Assembly: GCA_022315425.1 (NCBI GenBank) | Contig: JAIUPT010000035.1 | Coordinates: 124,001 to 188,000 of the forward strand | DNA from: Pseudevernia furfuracea | Taxonomy: Eukaryota > Ascomycota > Lecanoromycetes > Lecanorales > Parmeliaceae | Length of the DNA: 64,000 bases | Reading direction: 5' to 3' | Part shown: piece by piece, positions 11,031 through 21,928 of the stretch | How positions within the stretch are numbered: the first letter of the stretch is position 1 | Layout of the letters: each line of letters starts with the position of its first letter | Program-made: the position numbers and the translations under genes | The notes under the pieces: model-generated | The model's database searches: none | Seen by the model: the letters and a program-made list of their open reading frames with translations, nothing else | What the model was told of the DNA's origin: nothing

Positions 11031-13201
11031 ATGCAATACAATCAACTACGACTTTACAGTGGAATACTTGCCGCAACACCCAGTACCAGAACGCTGTCAG
11101 CCACGGCTCTCGGTGCTCGGCGTAGTGTGTCAGGTAAGATAAGTGGAGCAATAACGCCAGTTCCTAGTCTAACTGAAGGGATCCGTCGCTCTACACTCTC
11201 CAAGACGGGCAGCGATATGCCTGCTACTAGAGCAATGAAAAGACGTTGGGCAGGTGAAGAGGTCGATACTAGAGCAATGAAGATACGTCGATCAGGCGAA
11301 GAAGTCGATCAAGGCCTGCCACCGCCCGTAACACCTCTGTCACCCTCGAGCCGCTCATCTCTGTTTCGCCTCGGTGCCAGCAAGATAATGGAAAGCATCT
11401 CACAGCTTACTGAAATCCAGTCTGACGTCTTACGAACCATGACCGACGAGATTTGTAGCGCAAATATTGACTACAAAACAGTCTATGGGGATTATCAGTC
11501 AGGTGGCTGGCATACTACCATTCTCTACGCGCCCTATGGGGAGAACAACGACGGCTTGGTACACGATGGTGAGGCAAAACCAACTTCCCTGGTCAACAAT
11601 CTACCAATCACAAAACGCTTCCTTGAAGAGCTAGGACTAGACTTTTTCACAGTTCGTATCGCACGTAATGATCACGACTCCTGGCTGTGGGAACATCGCG
11701 ATTACGTCGAGCTGAACGAAGAGAAGAAGAGACTGCGCCTCCATGTACCTTTGGTCAGCAACCCGGATGCTATTATGCAGTTCCCGCAGTGTAAGGTGCA
11801 TGTGGCACCTGGATGGATCTGGAAGCTTGATCCGACCATCAGTCACGCTATATCCAACACCGGCACAGCTACAAGAATTCATCTCATCCTGGATTGTTAC
11901 GTGAACTCTACTCTACGTCACATGCTAAACAAAGAAACCCTTGAGGAGGAGCATGTACAGCCACTGCCCCGACTAAACGAGGAAAAACGTACCAAGCTTC
12001 TCGCCCAGGCACAAGACCTATTTACACAGCAAGGGAGTGAGAAGGCTGACCAGTATCTGCTCAAGACCTTTCACCAATTCGATCTTGGCACACAGACAAG
12101 CTATGATCTTCTTATCGGTTTTTACCGAGATATGGGCTTCAGAAGTCGAGAGAATTACTGGATTTCGGAACAGAGCACTCGGATCTACAACCGCGGCAAG
12201 ACCAACGCCGGTGAGCCAATCTTCAACATGCGTGGCCTACTGTTTTCCAACCCACACGCCTCAAGGAGTGATTTGCCGCAATTCAGCATGTTTAAGCAGA
12301 TTCTGCAAACCTGCCGTCTTTACCCTGGCCTCGAACGAGTCTATGTCCGCGGCTCGCTGGCTCGTGGAGACGCTGATCCATATTCCGACATCGACCTTCT
12401 TTGCATCGTCGCACCCGAACAATTCGATTCCTTCATCAAACAGATTGATACAGGCATCAAGGAGCGACACCGTCCTCTAGGGGACGCATGGGTTGATACT
12501 ATTGTGAAGGATTTCGGTGGCGTGGGGTTCGTGTATCTACTCCAAACCGACAAAGGGTTGTATCAGCTCGATCTTTACATCGCCTGTCGAGGGCATCCGT
12601 CGCTAGATCACTTCAACCGCGTCCCTCATAAGCAAGAGATTTTCCGCCATGATCGCAACGAAGGCGACAATCAGCAACTCGATACTATGCACTACCGCCT
12701 CCATAGCGAAATGGTCGAGCAAGAAATCCGACGCGTCAACAGCATCGAGCCTTCGGTATCCCGAACCTTGACGGAGTTGAGTGTCCTGGGATTCATGATC
12801 AAGAAATGCATGGAACGTGGAGATGAATTCGTCGCCGGCAATGAATTCAACAGAGCTGGAAAAATTGCCTCATCAAACTCGTACGTCACAAATTTGACAA
12901 GCAACATCGCGATTACGGCTTCTACCACGTCAAGCGATTGATGGAGGAAGCAAATGACCATGGCGCACTGCATAAGGATCTATGCGCAATCACTAATCGC
13001 CCACCGAAGATGGACAGTTTCAAGGAGGCACATCGGTACGCCATGACATTCGTGCAGAAGCACTTTCCAGAGATCTATACGCAGCAGCAAGACATGATCT
13101 CGGCTGTTACCCGGCATATTGAAGATTACCAGGGGGAACCGGTTGTGCAACGACTCAGTCCGCCCGTACACACCACTCTGAAACTGCTACAATCTGGTTA
13201 G
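11031..13201 (+). CDS. Fusion of Asp/Asn beta-hydroxylase-like oxygenase and nucleotidyltransferase, frameshifted
   Basis: Two enzymatic halves in one intronless frame. Residues about 125-300 are an aspartyl/asparaginyl beta-hydroxylase-like 2-oxoglutarate/Fe(II) oxygenase: the HRD triad residues H222 and D224, distal H272 in SHAISN, and R282 in TRIHLILDC for 2-oxoglutarate. Residues about 415-560 are a nucleotidyltransferase: RGSLARGDADPYSDIDL gives G441-S442 and D453/D455, with a third carboxylate at D514 (QLDLY). The frame stops at 12941, but a different frame of the same strand carries clear continuing protein (WKNCLIKLVRHKFDK to the stop at 13201); restoring it needs a one-base change near 12840-12860, and no acceptable intron fits. 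The N-terminus is Arg-rich without early acidic residues, possibly a mitochondrial presequence, followed by a 14-residue tandem repeat (TRAMK...GEEVD). Substrate unknown. Confidence 0.75.
11223..11308 (+). repeat. 42-bp tandem duplication inside the fusion gene
   Basis: Two diverged copies of a 42-bp unit code for two 14-residue repeats that begin TRAMK and end GEEVD, in the disordered N-terminal region ahead of the oxygenase domain. The length keeps the reading frame. Confidence 0.7.
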
Positions 13202-14302
13202 TGATAACCCGAGAATAGAGATCCTAGTGTCGTTGGTCAATCACGCTTGCCGAGGGTGACTCGATCCCGCAAGACGTGCGTTTTGATTTTCATCTCGTGA
13301 GATTCTATGTAAGTAAGAGGGAGAACTCTTTTTAAGATAGGTACGTGCTTATTATATTGCGGGATATCTTGAAGGCGTCAGATTCGACCGCCAGATTTGG
13401 CTATATTTAATTCGGCTATCGACGTACCTCGTTCTTGGTGTAATTATCATACTAAATTATGTGTCTCATTCATCTTGACACCCATTTTCTTTACCGCCTC
13501 TTTAGAGACTACTTCTCATCTTCTTTTTTTCATCAAAGTTCACCTCGCTATCGATCAACCTTCTCATCATTATAACCTCTGATTGAATTCCTCACTCTCG
13601 TCTAAAAGAAGATATAAAAAATAGTATATTATTCGACGTTATAAACTTATAACCACCGATCGAATATGTCAAAGCCCTGAGTGCAAGATAGCCCATTCGA
13701 CCGAATACCCTTCTTGGGCCAAAGATATCTGGGTGGTGTCACTCCCTAAGTAAGAAAACAGCGACCGCACTTTATACGTACGATGATGATCCCATCTCCT
13801 CCTTTCTTTCAGGGTTCTCTATGTTTCTGCCGCATTTGGGAAGCCAACTGCAACTTACACATACCGCCTATACACACCTTGCATCGAAGTTGAACGCATC
13901 ACGTTAGGGTTTGGATTGTGATCATGCCAGAGACTCACTTCGAATTTGGCTCTTTGTCTCTTCTGTGCTAACTTCCTCGTGGTCGTCGAAGTGCTGTGAG
14001 CATGGATCACATTCTCGCCCTTCTCTGCAAACGCTTGTGAGCATAATCATTTCTCCATCTCGCCTAGTAGGATAGAGAGTAGCGATCCACCGTGAGTATC
14101 AGCTTATCTTTAGTCTGCAACCACATGCGGCTTAATCGCATTTTTCGAAGCGATACTCGAGGGGGAAAAATGACGCGAAGTCACAAAATTCCAGCTTGGC
14201 CCCTAAAAGTACAAATGGACCACACCAGCAAAAACACCAGCCATACTTGGCTACATACTCGTACAAAACATTCATACTCATCCGTTCACCTCTCCCAGAG
14301 CA
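13202..14302. other. Intergenic, partly AT-rich
   Basis: The stretch from about 13320 to 13680 is AT-rich and may be mildly RIP-affected, forming the right edge of the island that starts at 9310. The rest, up to 14302, shows no recognisable gene. Confidence 0.45.
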
Positions 14303-15383
14303 TCAAGGTCTACCACTCGCGCCCCACCGCCCAACATTTCTGACATGATTGCCACCCATGTTGTTACCACCCCCACCACTCATATTCGCCAACGGATGTC
14401 CTGCCTGCGCTGGTCTCGGTCGGACCGAATTCGGATGGCCTCGCATACCACACGTGACGAGCCAGAGCACCTGATGTTTTTTCCACCAGCCGACCGTAAT
14501 CGTTGCCACAATGGCGACGCACCCGACAGCGATACCGGCCTTTTCTCCGGCCGTGAGACCCAATGAGGGGGGTAGGGCAGGAGAGGATGAGGAGTCAGAG
14601 CTCGAGCTTGAGCCGGCGGAGGAAGAAGGATTGGCCTCGCCCGATGCGGTAGAGGAGGCTGTGATAGCGGCTTCCTGTTAGCTTGACCAAATGTACGGTT
14701 AGAAAAACTGCATTTATATCAAGCATAATCATTTACCTCCGGTGCCCGCGGCTGGTGAGTTGCCACTCAGCGCACTCTGAAGAGCCAGTACAGTCCCAGA
14801 TGTCTGGCCGCACGCCAACGAGAAGTATGTATTTTCGGCCCCCAGGCTCAGCGATCGAGCGTAGGAGAAGCAAGATGGAGCCGCCGAAGAGCTTGGAGAG
14901 ATATCAGACTTAATTCGTTCTTATCGTAGAAGGTCCGACCCACCAAGACAGAATGGAAGTATATATCGATGAGCACTCTGCAGCATCCAAACCACCCGCA
15001 CAGATCTGATCACCATAGTCCACGCAAATGCGGTAGTTGCCTGCACACTGAATTTGGTTGCAGCAGGCCCATCCTATCATGTCTTGTACCGTGGACGTGC
15101 AGGAATAGCTCGTAGGACACGTAAGTGGTGATTCTAGGAAAGTTGGTCGCGCGTCTCAGTACACAAGTCGGGGTAAAGAGGGTGATGATGGTGACATACT
15201 GACATCACCGCTGACGAAACCACAGGTAGATACGGCTCCTCGAGCGAGTAAAGGGTGATTATTGATTTGAGGGGCTTGGGTGATCAGTGGTTCTCTGGCA
15301 TGCATAAGGTAGCGATCAGGAAATGATAAGGCTACCATGGGCCATAACATGAGAGAGAGAAACGCGAAGCACGCCATGATCAT
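14303..15383 (-). CDS. Cys-rich single-pass membrane protein, 4 exons
   Basis: Predicted cell-surface protein of a common fungal layout (signal peptide, Cys-rich ectodomain, Ser-rich stalk, one transmembrane helix, short cytoplasmic tail), like wall-stress sensors, though not clearly a WSC or Mid2 protein. Exons at about 15383-15200, 15133-14944, 14891-14737 and 14670-14303 add up to 299 codons. The signal peptide is the first about 20 residues (MIMACFAFLSLMLWPMVALS). The ectodomain has CPTSYSC, WACCNQIQC, YRICVDYGDQICAGG, PSCFSYARS and LACGQTSG, at least ten Cys. A Ser-rich segment (about residues 177-212) leads to the helix GIAVGCVAIVATITVGWW. The tail is Gly-, Asn- and Arg-rich. Function is not known; the topology is a confident inference. 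Confidence 0.8.
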
Positions 15384-15818
15384 GGCAGGGTCCTTCGACG
15401 AGCGTCAGGGGATATGAGTGGAGTGCCAAACCTAGTCGTCATGAATAAGATTCAAGTATGATGCATGAGCGGAGTTGAGATGAAATGTGGGATGCCTCAT
15501 AAACCCTTCCGTTTGGCGTGGGCTGACGGCATGTATTATGCTCTTCGCTCGCCTGTCAACCCCAGTCACGAAGTTTCAGATCCTGCTTGTTGAAGGACCC
15601 GATTTGGAAAGCAGGCTTGAGCTATGGTTATAATGATTGGATGCTCTGCCACACCAACTTGTGATTGGCTAATGTGACTGTCTTGGCCCTGCACCTCGCA
15701 GTCCCTTCTCGCTTAATCAAGGGGTGAGAAGACGCCACAACCAAATTGGTCGGATTTAGTTACTAATATTGCACAACCCTCACGAAATCAACATATGATT
15801 ACCTTAACAACCAGCCGC
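15384..15818. other. Intergenic, promoter side of the Cys-rich membrane protein
   Basis: Nothing recognisable. It should include the promoter of the minus-strand gene starting at 15383. Confidence 0.4.
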
Positions 15819-16785
15819 TTAGTAAGCTTCATCGCGCAGCTTATATAGCCGTGATGATGCAAAAATGCAACACTCTGCCGCCCCGGTTTGCTGCAGGAGA
15901 AGTAGGCCTTGGTCTGATGGTTGATGGGTAATGTTCTCTCGACACAAGCGCACCCAAAGTTGATCCTCCCATATAAGGCAGCCCCGAGTGTGTCTCAAGC
16001 GAAGATATGCACTCCCATAAAGAGTTCCTCTTTCCAAGATTGAAAGATATATGACTTGGCCATTAGCCGACAAGAGGGCAGTTTCGCTCTCATGTGTCTG
16101 GCCCATCAAGCCCAAAGCGCGCTCGAATATGGCGTGGCTTTTGCAGCTCAAAATTTGCAGCTTTTGCATCATTATAATCCGCCAACCATGTGTGACCAAT
16201 TCTGGCCAGGCTTGGCCCTTTCTAAAACAACCGCTGATGACGTCAGTTCCTTCAAGATCTTTCATGCTCCCCAGCAACGATGAGCAAGATAACATTGGGA
16301 ATTGATCCATTTGATGCTCTGTGGCAAAAAGGGTCAAGGACAATAGATCGGCTGCAAAATCGCCTAATCTGGCCTCGAGACATGTGGTGCCTTCGCCGGG
16401 AGCCTCTCTATCACCAACGCACAATCAACATCCACAAGGTTCTGTAATTTCGTCGTTCAGACTCTTGGGACCCGGATCTTTGTCTGGGAGGACAATGTTC
16501 TCACCCAGAAGATGCTGCATGGCAGCAAGCCGAAAGTCCTGGTCAGAAAAAGCACTGGGTAGTAATTCTCCGGTATCAATGCCCTGCCTGGGCTTTTTGC
16601 ATGACTTGCTCCATTGATTGACGAAACAGAACTTTTAGAGCCAGATGTTTAGCAACGAAGTACAACATCTGAGTACATAGCGTTCTTGGTATCACAATTC
16701 GGAGTTTTATCCAAAGATGCGCATCGAGCATGCCGGTAACATAATTGGCATTGGGAGCACCGTTGATCTCGTTCATTGAGATCAA
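15819..16785 (-). other. Possible degenerate protein-coding region, unknown
   Basis: Two minus-strand frames (16785-16576 and 16424-15819) and the stretch between them read like one protein interrupted by a frame change near 16575 and a stop near 16430. The segments include VTGMLDAHLWIKLRIVIPRT, SAFSDQDFRLAAMQHLLGEN and YGSAYLRLRHTRGCLIWEDQ, which look protein-like in composition, but I recognise no family and find no good splice sites to bridge the breaks. It may be a decayed gene or chance. Confidence 0.3.
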
Positions 16786-17562
16786 CTAATCCGAAGAATT
16801 CAGTTGTTGACTAATAGAGACTTTGAAAACAATTGAACGGTGTTTTAATTTTAAAAATTGAGATCTTAGGTAACGACGACGATGGTCCATAATATGAGGC
16901 TCCCAGAAATTGGGGAAAGGAAACCTTGGCTGCTTTTGCTGCAGTCATAGTCTAGTGGCAGATGCAAAGCAAATTCTCGATCAAGCCTCTCACTTCTCGA
17001 GTGGAACTGGTCTTCAGAGCATCTACCTTCAGGACCATGGACTGGCCTCTACTAACAATAGAGCAGGAAAATTGATCCGTTTAGGTCGATGGAAATCACA
17101 ACATGGGTCGACTCGTGTTGGTTGGCGAAAGAGTCTGGCGAAAAATCCTCTCTCAGATTGGCCCAGTAAGTTGTAGTCCCGTGTGCGCAAAGAATGTAGG
17201 AAGCCGAGCCAGCCAACCAAGGCTTTGGCGATTGCCCCTCGGAACAACGAACGCTATGACACGACGATGGAAGAATGACCGCACCGTGACGGTCCAGTCA
17301 TGGCTCCAATTCATAACCCAGACCTCTGAAAAGACGGAACTCAGTGACCTGATGAACATCGATCCTGATACCAAGCGCAGGTTTTGATAGTATCGCCTCC
17401 AGCTCTTCTCGAATCAGGAAGGCAATGATACATTATCTTCAAGGGGCTTTAGTGCGATTGAAAAAAGGGCAATGCAAGAAGATTTATGAATGCTGCTTCC
17501 AATCGGTCTCCAATTATAGGGAGTATGCCATAAGTTGTGCGGCTCCTTAAAATTTATTTACC
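16786..17562. other. Intergenic, no gene confirmed
   Basis: A plus-strand frame at 17103-17387 and overlapping minus frames are open, but none has a domain I recognise. The region follows the 3' end of the hexokinase-like gene. Confidence 0.35.
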
Positions 17563-19128
17563 TCACGATACCAAGGGGTCAACTGCCTGTACACCATCGG
17601 CCATAGCCACTGCGACGGCAGCACCGAGCACAGCACCATCTGCGGTTTCCTCCAAACTTACCGTCATCTTCCTTTGAAGGTGGTCGGAATCGATCATCTC
17701 ATCAAGCGTTGCCTGCGCCCATTCCATGTAGCCAGGGTACTGATTAATGATGCTGCCATTACAGCCAATGGAGAAATGTTCCAGGTCATTGGTCTCTAGC
17801 CTTTGAAGCAACGCCGTCAATGCATGTATCCCGACCGAGAAATATTTAACCGAGCGTGCAGATACCCACTTTACGATATCTCGGATGAACACCATATCCC
17901 TCTCAGTTGGTGGATGACGGGATGGGTACTGGTGGTGGAACTTTCTGCGCGAAAGAAAAAGTCCGTCCGATGTGTCAATAGCAACCCAGGCCAGATCCTC
18001 AGTATCAAGAGTATATGGGCCTTCGCCCAAGGATGAAGGCAGCAATCCATTGAAGAGCCCAGCTGTTTGTGTAGCTTCCACGATTATCAATCGAACAATT
18101 TCGCCGATGTACTTGCCCGCAACTAGGTATTCGAACGGCTGGTAGTCTGGAAGGATATGTGCAGCATTAAGAATGTCGTCCCAACGAGTCTTGGGAAATA
18201 TGTTTTTGCCGAACATGCTGAGCTCAGTATTGGTCACGACGTGGGTAAATGTCCCGAATGGCGGCGACCTTGATCGGAACTTGGACGAATCCAGGGCGGC
18301 AACTGGCAAATATATAGCGGCATTCATGCCGGTCCCGAGGATTATAGCCAAGCGTGAAGCAGGGTCCAAGTAAGCGTGGGCAAGGAGCGCTGAGGAGGAG
18401 TCGTTGACTATAGCGGCAAGACGAACATTGAGCTTCTGTAGAGCAACAAAATCAGCTTTAAACTGCAAGAAGATGACATGTGAAGGGGCAATCACAGCAC
18501 GCTGGCAAGCTTGTGTGATCATTTCCGCAAGGTCATGACCAATGAGATACTCGGAACAGTGAAATCCTTTGCCCATACCCAGCACGTTACCGCTTGTTAC
18601 GGATGTCTGGCTGCTCCGACATCAGCTGGCTTCACCTTGGACGAGTGGATTAGGTCCCATGGTCTAGACTGACTCGATGGGAAAGGACCAGGCAATACCC
18701 ATAGGCAGAGTTGCTTTTATCAAGAGCTTCTCGAGCATCTCCCCAATCCGCTCAGCCATCCAGTCAAAGAACTGGTACTCCTTAAGCTGTAGTACGGCCG
18801 TGTCTATGGAAAAGCACATCGTTTCTGTGATGGCATAGTGCAAGTCCGGATCCAAACTATTAACCCGCTTATTGAGGTCCACCAGCCCCATCCGTAGATT
18901 TGACCCTCCAACCTCTATTGCCAAATATTGACCTTGCTCTTGTCCAGTAGGGAGTTCATAGTTGAAAGAAGGTAGCATGCACTGTGGGCTGGAGATCATG
19001 TGTTGTCGAAGCTCTGTTTGAAGCTTTTTCGACCAGGCGAGGAGGTTTTCGATCCGCAATTGTGGCTCGAAATGGCTTTCGACTTCTTGTAGAAGAGTAT
19101 CTAGAGGGGTCGGAGCCTGGGTAGACAT
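17563..19128 (-). CDS. Divergent hexokinase-family protein, 2 exons
   Basis: Hexokinase fold with altered active-site motifs. Exons 19128-18674 and 18610-17563 (intron 63 nt, GTCAGT..CAG) give 500 residues. The phosphate-binding GGTNxR is GGSNLR; SFPxxQ is kept (SFPIDQ); the usual TKGF lies in GMGKGF; the NDTVGT block reads NDSSSA with the catalytic Asp kept (D222); GTGTNA reads GTGMNA; NMEWGxFG reads NTELSMFG; GKYIGEIVRL and a late GAVLGAAV are normal. Real hexokinases or glucokinases phosphorylate glucose at the start of glycolysis. This pattern suggests a regulatory paralogue, as with the atypical fungal hexokinases HxkC/XprF and HxkD, but activity cannot be excluded because the Asp and Lys remain. 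A VIB-1/XprG-like regulator lies 8 kb away. Confidence 0.8.
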
Positions 19129-19627
19129 GGTGGTATCGGAGTATTTGGCTTCGATGATTGAAGGAGTGTTGGAGAGCTGTCCAAGGCTTGAGGCAGGTGT
19201 TTGGGGTCACATCGTTTGGAAGGGCAGGAGCGCTGGGAGAACTACGATCGCCAAGGACAGCAGGAGCATTGGACCGTCACCAAATTTGACAGGCGATAGC
19301 GCCAGCTGTACGAGAAATGGAGCAATTGAGGGGGAGCGCAGTTGTGAAGGTTAGCAGTTGTCTCAAAGCCTTGGCGCCTGGATTTGTACCCCTTCATGGC
19401 ACGATGACCGTGTGACATATCAACGGAGACTTGTTGGAGTTGATTATGAGTTTTGAGAGGAAGATATTATGCTACACAACCAAAAGGCAGGATTTCCATT
19501 CTCGCTTGCTCAGTCTACACATGGAAACACTCCATGTCCCATACGCTGGTGTAGTACTCTGAAATTTTGCTGGTACATAGAGTTGCTATCTGATACCATC
19601 ATTGCTACTGCATCGAACTCCTCTCAA
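19129..19627. other. Spacer between the hexokinase-like and UNC93-like genes
   Basis: Both flanking genes are on the minus strand, so this stretch holds the terminator of the transporter gene and the promoter of the hexokinase-like gene. No other gene is seen. Confidence 0.45.
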
Positions 19628-21295
19628 TCACACCTTCCCCTCCACCTCCGGCGCCCCCTCCATTGGCTTCACATCCTCGAACGTCTCATCCGTGAACTTC
19701 AGATCCTCCTCAATGGGCACCGTATCCTGAATCTTAGTCCAAATCAGCGGCGCCGCGATTAGCAAACTCCCTGCAAGCAGCGCCCAACTCGACGCAAATT
19801 CATTCATGAACGGAGCCTTGAGCGCATCGATGCGATATATGATGGCTGCGCCAGCGGATTGTATGCCCTTGTAGAAGCCGGCGAAGTTGGCAAGTTTGCG
19901 GCCGTTGTTGGTCATGGCGCCCATGAACCAATAGACGCAGGTTTGCCAGGCAGCTAGGGTAGTGTCGGTGAGAGGGACGGAAGTGTGTGTGGGGGCGGAG
20001 GGTGGGTTGGAATGAAGGAGACTTACCATCATAAAAGCCATAAAACATATACAAAAACATCGGGCCTACATATCCCCTGCTCGTCCAGTCCATCTTTGGA
20101 GCTGTCTTCGGCGCCGTCTCCGCTCTTGTATACCCTTTCTGCCACGCATACCCGCCTCCCCAAATGACCATTGTGATTACAAATAGCACGCCCCAAACCA
20201 CCTTTGCTCTCATACTTCGTCTTACGCTCTTGATGTCTAACCCATACCCGAATATATACGCTCCAGCAATCTGGCTGGTCCAGTAAAGGATACTATTGAG
20301 CGCTCTCGTCCTGATGTTGAACTTGGCTGAGTTGAAATCATTGAACTGGTAAGTGTAGAACCAATTACTAGCCAGGAACATTGGGAAAAGGCAGATAATC
20401 CAGACGTCCGTTTTCAGTACTTCGAGAAGGCCGAGGAGTTCGCTTTGCCATGTTGGGTGTTTCATGAGGATGACATGGGAGCCGTCTGAGCGGACCACGC
20501 TTTTAGCATCGACGAGCGTCCAGGCTAGGCAGGCGCCGATGAAGGTCAAGATCAAGAAGCCAATGTAGGTCCCGTCGGTTACGTTGCCGGCAGAAGAATG
20601 GATGTTCTGGCCTAGAGGTATCCTAATCGGAGACCATTAGCTGGCGGCTACCATGGATGTTCCCCGAGAGACATGAGAAATACCCACAGCCCACCTATCA
20701 CAGCCCCCAAATTGAAAATCATCCAGAACCAGGAAATATACCTCCCCTTCGACTGCTCTGGCGGATACGACATCATGATCGCTCCCTGCGCCGCCCAGAG
20801 CATTCCGGCACAAATACCCAGCATAGCTCCTGCGAAAACGACGAAACCCTCGTTCGCATTGTGGTTGTAACTTAAGTAGCTAGCGATGTAAAGAACGTAA
20901 CCCAAGCCTCCGAGACTCAGGGTCAACTTTATGCCTAAACGGTTGGCAATTGTTCCAGCAAAGAAGCCGAATACGCTGAAGGTAGAATATAGAGCAACGT
21001 TGGCATTATCAGCCGTACGGGCGTCGAATTGACCACCTCCGCCTAGACCGTTGACCGCGTTGAACATGCCAGGACACATGAAACAGACGAACGCCACGAG
21101 AGTAAGCTGGAAGGGTGGTGATGCATAACAAGGGATTTTGATAAATCCGAGGCTGTATGTCTTGTATTTCCGTCCTACTGGACGGTCCGAATAGCCATTC
21201 TCCTCCATAGTAGAAACTTTCTGGTCGGTCGGAGGTGTCTCAGGAATAGGGTCTTCTGCCATAGCGTTCTGCTTTTCGGGTTCGGTTTTTTCCAT
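19628..21295 (-). CDS. UNC93-like major facilitator family membrane protein, 3 exons
   Basis: Polytopic membrane protein of the UNC93-like branch of the major facilitator superfamily, common and multi-copy in fungi; substrates are unknown and some members are regulators of channels rather than carriers. Exons 21295-20688, 20622-20027 and 19953-19628 give 509 residues; the junction between exons 1 and 2 rebuilds the family segment IPLGQNIHSSAGNV. The signature CPGMFNAVNGLGGGG lies in the first helix, and AGMLWAAQGAIMMSYP and SKGRYISWFW follow. About eleven or twelve hydrophobic helices are visible. The N-terminal 70 residues and the last 40 are hydrophilic and cytosolic. I chose the Met at 21295 because the upstream Met (21337) adds only a short hydrophobic piece. 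Confidence 0.85.
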
Positions 21296-21928
21296 GATGA
21301 AGTGGAAAGCTGGCATATGTAAGACTATTAGATGCACATTTCTCGGGGAAGAAAGGGGCCCTTAGAAGCTAGGAGCGGCATGCAGAAATCAACAAGCACG
21401 CATGATAGACGGGAAGAAAACGTGCAGAAGGACGATGCGCTTTTGAGATAACAAAAGGATGCTCGCGTGAGGGGCTGGGATCAGTTGAGCAAGCTTGGGC
21501 AAGTATTTTGATTGGCGCAAAGCAAGGAGCTATCGGTGATCGACAGTAGTCAGCACTAGAAGAGATAAGTCTCCGCTGCATCAAAACGGTCCCGAAGCGA
21601 ACCCGACAATGTGAGGGGTCAAATGATAATAGGTAGAATGAGGGGCAATGCAGTGAGACGGCGCTGCAGCTTTTTAGGGTATTCCTGCAAAGAGAAGCTC
21701 GTTTGGACTCAATTTTTCGCAAGGGAAGAATCAACCGAGGACCAGGTCAAGATCTGGAGAACGCGGTTAGCAGCAGAGTCTGTGGCTATATGCTGTTAGT
21801 CAGATCCACACGAGGAGAAATATCTCAAGAGGTCGCCCATCGCGTCAAATTATAGACATTGATGTAGGGAAAGGCACCACTGGATTCGTAGGAAGTCAGC
21901 TCCTCATAACCACAAGGGGTTTATCCCC
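21296..21928. other. Spacer between the UNC93-like and betaine aldehyde dehydrogenase genes
   Basis: No gene recognised. It contains the promoter of the transporter gene and the 3' end of the dehydrogenase transcript. Confidence 0.45.

Noticed and set aside
12037..12553. Alternative frames inside the oxygenase-nucleotidyltransferase gene
   Set aside because: The main frame holds all domain motifs; the others show none.
12800..12870. A very short intron (23-37 nt) to explain the frame change in the fusion gene
   Set aside because: It is shorter than any other intron in the window and has poor splice sites; a one-base frameshift is simpler.
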